Part shown: positions 26,553 to 34,364 of the stretch, piece by piece | Numbering within the stretch: position 1 is the stretch's first letter | How the letters are laid out: every line of letters begins with the position of its first letter | Source of the DNA: Hydrogenovibrio sp965140365 | GTDB lineage: Bacteria > Pseudomonadota > Gammaproteobacteria > Thiomicrospirales > Thiomicrospiraceae | Assembly (NCBI GenBank): GCA_965140365.1 | Contig: OZ223196.1 | Strand: one strand, 5' to 3' | DNA length: 64,000 bases | Notes under the pieces: generated by a model | What the model was told of the DNA's origin: nothing | The model's input: only the letters and a program-made list of their open reading frames with translations | Database searches by the model: none | Made by a program: the position numbers and the translations under genes

Positions 26553-27849
26553 CTTGCAACACCTTTAAAAAACCTTCAAATACCCTCTGAAGATTATCAT
26601 TTTCTACACAATCTGGCATTGATAAAGGGTCTGAAATAGTTCCTTCATATGAGTTATCTAATAAATACTTATACCCAGATCCTTGTATATAATTGCTTTC
26701 AGGTTTTATGTGCTCGATATTCTTAATAAAAGACAATTCACTTGTCTCAGGAGAAAATAATTTAACCATATGAAAGCTAGGAGAAAAAATGCGTTTGCCA
26801 GAAAATAATGCTTCTAGACAAACCGTGCCTGTTACTGAAAATATATAACAAACATCATCAAATATATCCGACATGGATGACCGAGTGGACATAAGCTTTG
26901 TATTTTCTAGTTTAGAAACAGTATTTAATAGACCCTCTGTCAGTTCATATTTAACTCTAGGATTTGGCTTAATAAGCAAAGTCCAATCACTTGGAATGTT
27001 ATCAGCCAAAAATTCAATCAAATCTTCTTGATTATTATATGGATATCCCCAGACATCCAAGTTCGCTTCTGGTTGAAGTTGGAGTGGAAATAATAATGTT
27101 TTATTCCAGTCCAAATTAATCTGTTGATTGCAGGCCAAACCATCCCACTTTCGTGCTAAAAGAAAAGTTCTGAAATTTATTTTTAACTTTGCAATCGGTG
27201 AAGGTGTGTTGAATCGCTCTCCCATAAGCCAACTAATCAAAGAAAGCTGATAATTTTTTATTTTTTTTAAAAATCTTACATCAAAACCAAATCTATTTTT
27301 TCTAGCTTTCATATAAGCCAGATGATAATCTTTTGAAAGTAATTTTTTTTCATCATTCTCATATGCTGATAGGTTTTCATTTGATAAGGTTTCTTCATAT
27401 GGTTGCAAGGTATCATAAAGTAAAAAAGAAAAACGATTATTTGGATAACGACTCAAAGTAGGATTCAGATATTTAATACTTTCATTCCGGCAAATATCAA
27501 TTGCCATCAACTCATGAAATAAAGTTGATTCACCAAAAACAAACTTATAGCCCCCTTTTAAAATGACTTTTTTTATTTCATCATAATAATATTGATAGTG
27601 ATTTACTGGTCTTCTAAAGATATAAGCTAAACGATCCTTTTGCGATAACTCGTAAAAAAAATCATTATTTTTTGAAAAAAATAAATCTTTTTTGGTGGGG
27701 TATGGAATAGAAAAAGATTTATGTTTTTTTGGTTTATAAAAATGATTCTGTACTAAAAACTCGACCTCATATCCCTTTTCAATTAATAAATCAGCTATCT
27801 CGACCCAAAATTTCGTTTTGGACCGGTTTTCTAAAAATAAAATTTTCAT
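26545..27849 (-). CDS. Predicted GT-B-fold glycosyltransferase, unassigned family
   Basis: A 434-residue soluble protein I cannot place in a named family. The N-terminus (MKILFLENRSKTKFWVEIADLL) and a later FSVTGTVCLEALFSGKRIFSPSFH segment have the look of a GT-B or capsule-type transferase with a C-terminal nucleotide-sugar site. It is highly AT-rich and lies between a sugar acyltransferase and a peptidase-like gene, with overlaps at both ends, so it belongs to the polysaccharide operon. The transferase assignment is inference. Confidence 0.55.
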   Translation of the reverse strand: MKILFLENRSKTKFWVEIADLLIEKGYEVEFLVQNHFYKPKKHKSFSIPYPTKKDLFFSKNNDFFYELSQKDRLAYIFRRPVNHYQYYYDEIKKVILKGGYKFVFGESTLFHELMAIDICRNESIKYLNPTLSRYPNNRFSFLLYDTLQPYEETLSNENLSAYENDEKKLLSKDYHLAYMKARKNRFGFDVRFLKKIKNYQLSLISWLMGERFNTPSPIAKLKINFRTFLLARKWDGLACNQQINLDWNKTLLFPLQLQPEANLDVWGYPYNNQEDLIEFLADNIPSDWTLLIKPNPRVKYELTEGLLNTVSKLENTKLMSTRSSMSDIFDDVCYIFSVTGTVCLEALFSGKRIFSPSFHMVKLFSPETSELSFIKNIEHIKPESNYIQGSGYKYLLDNSYEGTISDPLSMPDCVENDNLQRVFEGFLKVLQDG

Positions 27850-29144
27850 TAAATTACATCCATTTCTTCTAAAAGACCATTTTTAAGAAGTGGATTAGCC
27901 AACTCAAATAACTCTGAGACTCGGCAATCAAGTTTTCTTGCTATGTCAATCAAGTCATAATTACCATCAGAATAAGCAATTAAATTGCTTATTAACTTAA
28001 TCTTATCAAACGTATCCTTAGTACTCACATTAGGATACAAACCTCTTTTTCCCAACTGAGGTTCACACATTACTTGTACTTTAAACTTCCTATTTAGCTC
28101 AATACCCTCCAGCGCCTCCTTTACCAAATCATAACCACCTTGTAACCCTTCAGCTGTAACCAGCTGAAGATTATCAAGAGAAGTATGATATTCGGGAAAC
28201 TCGCCAAACTTTGTTCGCATTAAACAACAAACAGGCAAATCAATCCCAGGGCTACAATATTGCCTCTCATCACTTCCACGTTCGACATATGAATATTCAA
28301 TAAAATTTTTATCTATAATACTTGCCGCGTATGTAGCAACTTTATCTGCAAAAGTATTACCGATCCTAGATCTCAATATTGAATAGTTTTCATCATCACC
28401 AATACAGGTCAAAACGAAACCAGCTAGAGTATTAGCCTTCATTTCCCGCCAATGTTGGCTTAAGTAAACAATAGATCCGATTGTTTCAGGTATAAATATA
28501 ACCCTATACGTATATTGCCTATCAAGTGACAACAACCAATTCGCTATAGCCATTGTAACAACGGGACCCGATAATTCGTTATTTACCATTGAAGGATGAC
28601 ACACATAAGTAGAAAGAAGAATTTCTTTCTTCTGTTTACCAGGTATTATCAACTCTCCATAGTTCAAAAAACCAGGTTGCAGTTCACTATTAATAACTAC
28701 ACGATATTTTCTTAATCTATCTAAAGACAATCTTTGGTTATGAGTTAAGCAGAAACCCCACCTTCTCGAATAATATGATGTTATATAAGGTATAGCATCA
28801 GGTTGACTCGGTAATGAATAGAGATGTTTATCAAGCTCTTCGAAGTTTACCCACTTATCAACAGGCTCTGAATAACCTACCAAATGCAAGTTATTATTTT
28901 TAAAGTCTACAATGATATTTCCGTCATCATCTTCTATAAAGGCTTCAGATACATTCCATTCATCAGGTACAGTCCAATCAAAAGCTTTATAACCAGTGGG
29001 TACTGATTTTATTTCAAGACCATGTAGTATTTCTTGAATGTAACGTAATGTCTTCCGTACTCCCTCTCCAGTGATACTGCGATTTATCGGAAATAAATCC
29101 TCTGCCCACTGATGCATGACCTGGCCAATAGACTGTTCTTTCAT
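27849..29144 (-). CDS. DUF4910-type aminopeptidase-like protein of a glycan locus
   Basis: A 431-residue protein of the DUF4910 / UCP015244 type, a zinc-aminopeptidase-like (M28-like) fold found in polysaccharide loci. The start region WAEDLFPINRSITGEGVRKTL, the STYVCHPSMVNNELSGPV block with candidate metal ligands, the RGSDERQYCSPGIDLPV block and a C-terminal winged helix are visible. Its role in glycan synthesis is unknown; amide hydrolysis on an N-acylated sugar is possible but not shown. The ATG at 29144 lies 3 bp after the ACP stop, so translation is coupled. Confidence 0.75.
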   Translation of the reverse strand: MKEQSIGQVMHQWAEDLFPINRSITGEGVRKTLRYIQEILHGLEIKSVPTGYKAFDWTVPDEWNVSEAFIEDDDGNIIVDFKNNNLHLVGYSEPVDKWVNFEELDKHLYSLPSQPDAIPYITSYYSRRWGFCLTHNQRLSLDRLRKYRVVINSELQPGFLNYGELIIPGKQKKEILLSTYVCHPSMVNNELSGPVVTMAIANWLLSLDRQYTYRVIFIPETIGSIVYLSQHWREMKANTLAGFVLTCIGDDENYSILRSRIGNTFADKVATYAASIIDKNFIEYSYVERGSDERQYCSPGIDLPVCCLMRTKFGEFPEYHTSLDNLQLVTAEGLQGGYDLVKEALEGIELNRKFKVQVMCEPQLGKRGLYPNVSTKDTFDKIKLISNLIAYSDGNYDLIDIARKLDCRVSELFELANPLLKNGLLEEMDVI

Positions 29145-29146
29145 TC

Positions 29147-29386
29147 TCAACCCAATTTTTTATTAACGTAAGCTAAAATATCATTAATAGTTAGAAGTTG
29201 ATCTATATCAGCATCCGGGATTTCAATCCCAAACGCTTCTTCCATATTGAATAGAACGCCCGAAAAATCTAACGAGTCAATTCCCTGTTCCCCCAATGGC
29301 TTTGCAAGGTCTAATGCATTTACATCTTTGACAAGGTTGGCGTTTTCAATCGTTTCTAAAATCTGTTCTACAGTTACTTTGCTCAT
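29147..29386 (-). CDS. Acyl carrier protein of the polysaccharide locus
   Basis: A 79-residue acidic ACP. GIDSLD contains the serine (S38) that carries phosphopantetheine. This is not the housekeeping AcpP, whose context is fabD-fabG-acpP-fabF. It lies 10 bp after the KAS III gene and should carry the acyl chain that this enzyme makes, probably for sugar decoration. Confidence 0.9.
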   Translation of the reverse strand: MSKVTVEQILETIENANLVKDVNALDLAKPLGEQGIDSLDFSGVLFNMEEAFGIEIPDADIDQLLTINDILAYVNKKLG

Positions 29387-29396
29387 TTTCTTACTC

Positions 29397-30320
29397 CTAT
29401 TTCATTTCAAATATGGCGGATGCCCAAGACAGACCTACGCCAAAACCACTCAAGCCAATTTTTTGGCCTGATTTAAATTGATTTAAATCGTTACTTAACA
29501 ACATAGGAATGGAAGACGATACGGTATTGCCGTACTCATACATATTAAACACCACTTTTTCAGGCTCTAGACCTAAACGCATAGTGATGGTATCGACAAT
29601 ATATTTACTGCCTTGGTGCAAGTACCATTTGCCTATGTCTCTTTTGTCTAGGTCTAGCCTTTGCAATAGCTTCTCAATCGACTTTGGAACAACACCCGCC
29701 GTAAAGTTAAACACGGCTCGCCCATTCATATAAAGCTTATCCTCATTAACGAGATTTTTATAACCTGCACCTTTGGTGCCAAAGTCGTAACCCAAAGCCA
29801 CCAGGCCTGGTTGATTTTCTTCCAATAAGGTTACAGTCGCTCCATCGCCAAAAATTAATGCTGTATTTTTGTCGTCGGAATCAATAATGTCGGAATAAGG
29901 GTCGGCGGTAAATAATAAGCCGGTTTTAAAACCGTTTGCTTGCATAAATGCGCTAATAATCGACAAACCATAAACATACCCGGAACAGCCAAGCGAAATA
30001 TCAAAACAGGCGCAAGTCTCTGGCAACCCTAGCGCGCTATGAACGATGGCCGAAGTATGCGGAATATTTAAATCTGGATTTTGTGTCACCACCACACAGC
30101 AATCCACAGTGCTTTTGTCTAACGCTTTTTTGGTCATCAAGTCTTCAAAAGCTTTGATGCATAAATCTGATGTTTTTTGCTCCGATGCTTTGACAGCACG
30201 TTGCACCACACCAATTTTTTCACGAATAAATGTTTCGTCGGTTTCAAACTTTTCAAGCTGGGCTAAGTTTGATACGCGGTTTTCTGGTAGGTAGGTTCCA
30301 ATCGTTGTAATCGCAATCAT
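29397..30320 (-). CDS. KAS III (FabH-like) beta-ketoacyl-ACP synthase
   Basis: A 307-residue thiolase-fold enzyme with catalytic Cys112 (DISLGCSGYVYG), His in YLHQGSK and Asn in YGNTVSSS, all three intact, so it should be active. FabH-type enzymes condense acyl-CoA with malonyl-ACP. With its own ACP next door, it probably makes a short acyl group for the glycan and not bulk fatty acid. CCAGGCCTGG occurs at 29801-29810 (coding QPGLV). It sits 2 bp after a hotdog-like gene. Confidence 0.9.
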   Translation of the reverse strand: MIAITTIGTYLPENRVSNLAQLEKFETDETFIREKIGVVQRAVKASEQKTSDLCIKAFEDLMTKKALDKSTVDCCVVVTQNPDLNIPHTSAIVHSALGLPETCACFDISLGCSGYVYGLSIISAFMQANGFKTGLLFTADPYSDIIDSDDKNTALIFGDGATVTLLEENQPGLVALGYDFGTKGAGYKNLVNEDKLYMNGRAVFNFTAGVVPKSIEKLLQRLDLDKRDIGKWYLHQGSKYIVDTITMRLGLEPEKVVFNMYEYGNTVSSSIPMLLSNDLNQFKSGQKIGLSGFGVGLSWASAIFEMK

Positions 30321-30322
30321 CT

Positions 30323-30901
30323 TTAACCTCTGACCATCGTAAAATACACGCTGCCAATGACTTTACCATCTAGCAAAATATCGCTTTTGGTCAGCCTAAA
30401 GTTGAAGTTTTTAATCAGTTCCACTTCTATCAGAGCATCATCCGATATTAATTTTGTTTGTTCTAAGCGGGTAAAATACCACTTACCCTTTTCATCGGGA
30501 TAGAGAGACTGCAATAAATACTTATTCATCGCGACCAAGTTTTCACATAAAGTAAACCCAGTGACCGCACCCAAACGAATCGTTTGGCTATCAAGATCAA
30601 TGCTTGTTTTTGCGATAATGTTGTCTTCATCGTACTCATAACGGCATTCAATCGGTTCGCCATTTTCAACAAGCTGATAGTGTTTTTCACTTCCACCTTC
30701 TAACCAGCGAATATTGACTTTCGCTTCTGAATTATCAATACCATCTACAACATCCAAGTTGGTGTGGGTAATACCATTAAACTTTAAATCGATTGCACTT
30801 AAATCAGAATCAGCAAACTGTTTAAACAACGCGGCGACAATATCCGTGCCATGTGCATAAGCTCGATTGCCTTTAAAACAGAAATTGAGTTTGGTAGTCA
30901 T
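30323..30901 (-). CDS. Unknown protein of the ACP / KAS III module
   Basis: A 192-residue soluble protein that I do not recognise. Its C-terminal half (LIEVELIKNFNFRLTKSDIL, then VIGSVYFTMVRG) has the alternating pattern of a hotdog-fold acyl-ACP dehydratase or thioesterase, but no catalytic His/Glu motif is certain. It stands between the AAC(3)-like gene (5 bp) and the KAS III gene (2 bp), so a role in acyl-chain processing is likely from context. Confidence 0.6.
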   Translation of the reverse strand: MTTKLNFCFKGNRAYAHGTDIVAALFKQFADSDLSAIDLKFNGITHTNLDVVDGIDNSEAKVNIRWLEGGSEKHYQLVENGEPIECRYEYDEDNIIAKTSIDLDSQTIRLGAVTGFTLCENLVAMNKYLLQSLYPDEKGKWYFTRLEQTKLISDDALIEVELIKNFNFRLTKSDILLDGKVIGSVYFTMVRG

Positions 30902-30906
30902 AAAAT

Positions 30907-31713
30907 TTATTTCCTATAGGGTCTATTTTTCGGTGGTGAATCAAACCAGCAGTAGATATTCTTTTTGAACTGCGCAACCATTGATTTAAATAATTCATTA
31001 GTTTGATAACTATAGATTTTGCCCCGCCCCACATCCGTTTCTTTTACTGATTTACGTGTTTGAAACTCTTCAAAAATCCTTACATTTTTATTTCTTGTCG
31101 CTTCAACTTCACGATAAACAACAGGTAAGCAATAACTTTTTTCCACTCCAACACCATTTTGCATTACTTTATGTGGAAACTCTTTTATATACCTATATGG
31201 AACATTCATTACGACTTCAGCGTGATGAACCAGGCTACACGTAATGTTTGGCGGCAAACCAAGACTTATGGTTAATGGATTCTTCAAACTTAAGAGCTTG
31301 TCATAAGGTGAATCTATTCCATAAGGGTGAATCAAATCTTCCCCGCAAAGATATTCTGCCTTTGGTCCAATGGCACAAAATGACGTAAACGGATGAGAAG
31401 AGCGGACACTTCTAGAGTGTTTTATAAAAAAATTTGCAACCGCACCATGCATAGATGGCGTAGTCTTTTTATCAAAAACCTTATCCGTATTGACCAAGTC
31501 ATGAGTGAATGTAGAAGTCATAATTGTTGTGCTATCGCCAAACACATCAACTAGCGAGTTTAGCAGAGAAACAAGATATTGTTCTCTATTACCAAATTCG
31601 CCCAGCCCTAGTTTTCCTAAATCACCGGAAATAAAGATTGCCTCGTGTTCATTGGAAAACTTAAGCGCTTTAAAACAATTTACTAAATCGTCGTATGTAT
31701 AGTGATATCTCAT
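30907..31713 (-). CDS. AAC(3)-family N-acyltransferase of the glycan locus
   Basis: A 268-residue member of the antibiotic N-acetyltransferase (AAC(3)/FrbF) fold. The conserved core is visible: IFISGDLGKLGLGEF near the start, TIMTSTFTHDL, SVRSSHPFTSFCAIGPKAEYL and PYGIDSPYDKLL, with the catalytic His in SSHPF. In glycan loci such proteins acylate amino sugars; nothing suggests drug resistance here. It ends 4 bp inside the pseI stop region and precedes the ACP module, so it may use the acyl-ACP made there. Confidence 0.82.
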   Translation of the reverse strand: MRYHYTYDDLVNCFKALKFSNEHEAIFISGDLGKLGLGEFGNREQYLVSLLNSLVDVFGDSTTIMTSTFTHDLVNTDKVFDKKTTPSMHGAVANFFIKHSRSVRSSHPFTSFCAIGPKAEYLCGEDLIHPYGIDSPYDKLLSLKNPLTISLGLPPNITCSLVHHAEVVMNVPYRYIKEFPHKVMQNGVGVEKSYCLPVVYREVEATRNKNVRIFEEFQTRKSVKETDVGRGKIYSYQTNELFKSMVAQFKKNIYCWFDSPPKNRPYRK

Positions 31714-32756
31714 TTTATTACTTCAAAACTCATAGGTTGGCCTTTAGAAATATATCCTTTCGCAACTTTACCAATCACAAGGTCTAAATACTTCGGAGGT
31801 AAACCATAGCCAGGCCTAATGCTTTTAACATGCTCTGAGGTAATGGTTTCACCCGCTTTAATGTCTTTTACAAAGTACAACGAGCGTCTAAATTTAACAT
31901 TGCCTTGTTCGCTAGATTTTCGGCCATAATCCACTTTCCCTAGGGCTTGCCAGGCGGTTTTAGCGTTATCACATAGCGCTTTCAGCTCTAATTCTTCGAG
32001 TGAAAAGCTATCATCAGGCCCGCCGCCATTTCGGTCAAGCGTGACGTGTTTTTCGATAATGGACGCACCTAGCGCGACACTGGCGATCGCAGTTGTATTA
32101 TCTAAGGTGTGATCTGAAAGCCCGACCGGAACACCAAAACATTGTTGCATGTCTGGAATTGTCAACAAGTTGTAGTCTTCTGCCGGCGCGGGATAACCAC
32201 TGACGCAATGCAAAATTGCAAGCTCCTTACACCCTCCCTCTCTTGCAGCATCAATGGCTTCTTGAATTTCTTCCGCATCGGCCATCCCCGTGGAAATAAT
32301 CATCGGCTTACCAGTTTGCGCGACATATTTGATTAAGGGTAAATCAACCGCTTCAAAACTGGCGATTTTATAGGCGGGTACATTTAAATCTTCGAGTAAA
32401 TCGACTGCCGTGTTATCAAATGGTGAACTAAAAATGGTGATATCGAGCTTTCTGGCGTAATCAAATAGGAGCTTATGCCAATCCCACGGCATATACGCAC
32501 TATCATAAAGCTCATAGAGGCTTTGCCCATGCCAAAGGCCTCCTTCAATCATAAATTCCGGAGTGCGCATATCCATGGTAATTGTGTCAGGACGATAGGT
32601 TTGCAACTTGACTGCATCTGCTCCAGAACGCTTCGCCATCTCAATAATTTTATAAGCATTTTGAATATCGCCATTATGATTTGCTGACATTTCTGCTATC
32701 ACATAAGGTGGACAGTCCGAGCCAACTAAACGATTGTCAATTTTAAACTTTAGCAT
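31710..32756 (-). CDS. pseI: Pseudaminic acid synthase
   Basis: A 348-residue PEP-condensing sialic-acid-type synthase. The TIM-barrel has YVIAEMSANHNGD, GADAVKLQTYRPDT and SPFDNTAVDLLE; the C-terminal SAF (antifreeze-like) domain has GETITSEHVKSIRPGYGL. GHGQSLYELYDSAYMPW-like residues near 95-110 (WHGQSLYELY) are characteristic of PseI over NeuB. The ATG at 32756 gives the standard start; the upstream in-frame part overlaps pseH. It condenses the 6-deoxy-AltdiNAc sugar released by PseG with PEP. Confidence 0.92.
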   Translation of the reverse strand: MLKFKIDNRLVGSDCPPYVIAEMSANHNGDIQNAYKIIEMAKRSGADAVKLQTYRPDTITMDMRTPEFMIEGGLWHGQSLYELYDSAYMPWDWHKLLFDYARKLDITIFSSPFDNTAVDLLEDLNVPAYKIASFEAVDLPLIKYVAQTGKPMIISTGMADAEEIQEAIDAAREGGCKELAILHCVSGYPAPAEDYNLLTIPDMQQCFGVPVGLSDHTLDNTTAIASVALGASIIEKHVTLDRNGGGPDDSFSLEELELKALCDNAKTAWQALGKVDYGRKSSEQGNVKFRRSLYFVKDIKAGETITSEHVKSIRPGYGLPPKYLDLVIGKVAKGYISKGQPMSFEVIK

Positions 32757-32757
32757 C

Positions 32758-33276
32758 TTATTCTTTACCACTTTGAATTCGTTTTTGCATACAAATGACA
32801 CATTGATCATTTATTCGTTTTTCTGCCGTCTTAGTAAAGCCATTTTTTTCATAAAAATTTATCGCTCGTATATTTTTTTCAAACACTTCCAACTTTAAGC
32901 ACTTTAGCTCCAATATGTCTTGAGCATATTGTATGGCGACTTCTTCAAGGATTCGACCTGCGCCAGTGATTGACACAAAGGGATTAGCATACAAGCCAAA
33001 ATCTGCCGCCCTCTCGGTTTGGTTAATGTTTATAAAATTTATAGAACCGACAATACTTTCGTTCTGTTTAACAATAAAATACTTTTTGAGTGCATCAGAT
33101 TTTAGTTTCTCGACAAAATCAAAGTGTTGCTGCTCGCTAATATCTTCTTGGTTATACATCCACTTCTTTATATCAGGATGATTTCGCATTTTAAGCACAC
33201 AAAACGAGTCATCTCTGGATGCATCAGTAAAGTTTAACAACGTCAACTGACCAAAGTTTTGTGTATCAATCTGCAT
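32758..33276 (-). CDS. pseH: PseH-type N-acetyltransferase
   Basis: A 172-residue GNAT-fold protein with LTLLNFTDASRDDSFCVLKMRNHPDIKKWMYN, which is the PseH-type N-terminus, and acetyl-CoA loop residues near ITGAGRILEEVA. PseH acetylates the 4-amino group of the UDP-sugar made by PseC. It overlaps the pseG start by 1 bp and ends 1 bp before pseI, in the order pseG-pseH-pseI. Confidence 0.85.
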   Translation of the reverse strand: MQIDTQNFGQLTLLNFTDASRDDSFCVLKMRNHPDIKKWMYNQEDISEQQHFDFVEKLKSDALKKYFIVKQNESIVGSINFININQTERAADFGLYANPFVSITGAGRILEEVAIQYAQDILELKCLKLEVFEKNIRAINFYEKNGFTKTAEKRINDQCVICMQKRIQSGKE

Positions 33277-34364
33277 TAGGTAAATTCCTGCATCGTCTCA
33301 ACCACCCATTTAAGGCCTTGACCATCGACAAACTCCGAAGCATTTTTTACCAGCAAAGTTATTTTTGATTTTGCCTCAGTCACTAGGCCTGGTAGTTTTT
33401 GGATTTCATCCAGCAATATGACAATATGATCTTTTTCCAAAGCATTGGCAATTTGGCGCTGGTTGTCGGCAATCACCATTTGAATGGTTGGCAAACCCAA
33501 ACAACAGCGCTCCCAGGTCGTGGCACCTGCCGCGCCGATTGCTAAGTCGGCATTCGCCATAATTTCGGCCATATTACTGACATTGGTTTGTACAGTCGTT
33601 TTGATTGACAGGGTTTGTGCTTGTTGTTCCACCGTTTCCAAGTGCGGGGCGGTTGCCCCCATCACCACAATGATTTCTTTAATGGTTGTTTGTTGCAGTT
33701 TATCAAGTTGCTGCAACACTTGCCCGGTGTAGTTATCTGGGTCAACGCCACCCATCGTTACCAACAGCGTTTCAATTTCTTTTTGATTCGCACGGCGCTT
33801 CAAACTGATTTCCCGCCATTGCGCAAACTCAGGTCTTAAAAGCGCATAAGTCGGACCGGCTAAAATCTTACAGGTTTCCGGCACGAGGTTTTGATACTTT
33901 TCAGAGTTAGAACCGTAGTTTTGGTCCACCAGCAAATCACACTCATGGTTTCGATCACCCAGATCATCAATCACCATGAGCTTTTGGTAATAAGGCTCTA
34001 GCAGTTTTTGCCAGGCCTGGTCAATTGCATAATGATCCACAACCAGCCAATCCGGCTGGATTTCTTCCAAAATTGACTGACAGTCTTTTGCGTCCTGTTG
34101 TTGCGTGACTTCGAGCCATTCTGAATGAAACAACTTAGGAAATTCTTTTAATCCTGTTTGTTCAGAATCACTTGAACTAGTGACAAGCGTATGAACGGTA
34201 AACCCTTGTTGGCGAATTTTTTCGATTAAATTGCCTACATTATCCCGACAAATAAACTGAACTTCCGCATCCTTTTCAACTAAAGCTTTAGCTAAGGTGA
34301 TGCAGCGCATCACATGCCCTGTGCCGATCTTAATTGAAGCATCGGTTCGGAATACAATTCGCAT
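33276..34364 (-). CDS. pseG: UDP-2,4-diacetamido-2,4,6-trideoxy-beta-L-altropyranose hydrolase
   Basis: A 362-residue GT-B-like hydrolase that removes UDP before the PseI condensation. It shows the RTDASIKIGTGHVMRCITLAKAL start, the VVDHYAIDQAW block with the catalytic-His region, and the C-terminal donor-site GAAGATTWERCCLGLPT. CCAGGCCTGG at 34011-34020 codes for the DQAW of the conserved block, and CTAGGCCTGG lies at 33383. It overlaps the cytidylyltransferase fusion gene by 1 bp. Confidence 0.92.
   Translation of the reverse strand: MRIVFRTDASIKIGTGHVMRCITLAKALVEKDAEVQFICRDNVGNLIEKIRQQGFTVHTLVTSSSDSEQTGLKEFPKLFHSEWLEVTQQQDAKDCQSILEEIQPDWLVVDHYAIDQAWQKLLEPYYQKLMVIDDLGDRNHECDLLVDQNYGSNSEKYQNLVPETCKILAGPTYALLRPEFAQWREISLKRRANQKEIETLLVTMGGVDPDNYTGQVLQQLDKLQQTTIKEIIVVMGATAPHLETVEQQAQTLSIKTTVQTNVSNMAEIMANADLAIGAAGATTWERCCLGLPTIQMVIADNQRQIANALEKDHIVILLDEIQKLPGLVTEAKSKITLLVKNASEFVDGQGLKWVVETMQEFT

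Noticed and set aside
30907..31713. Aminoglycoside resistance gene
   Set aside because: The AAC(3) fold is clear, but its position inside a glycan operon points to sugar acylation; no resistance context is present.
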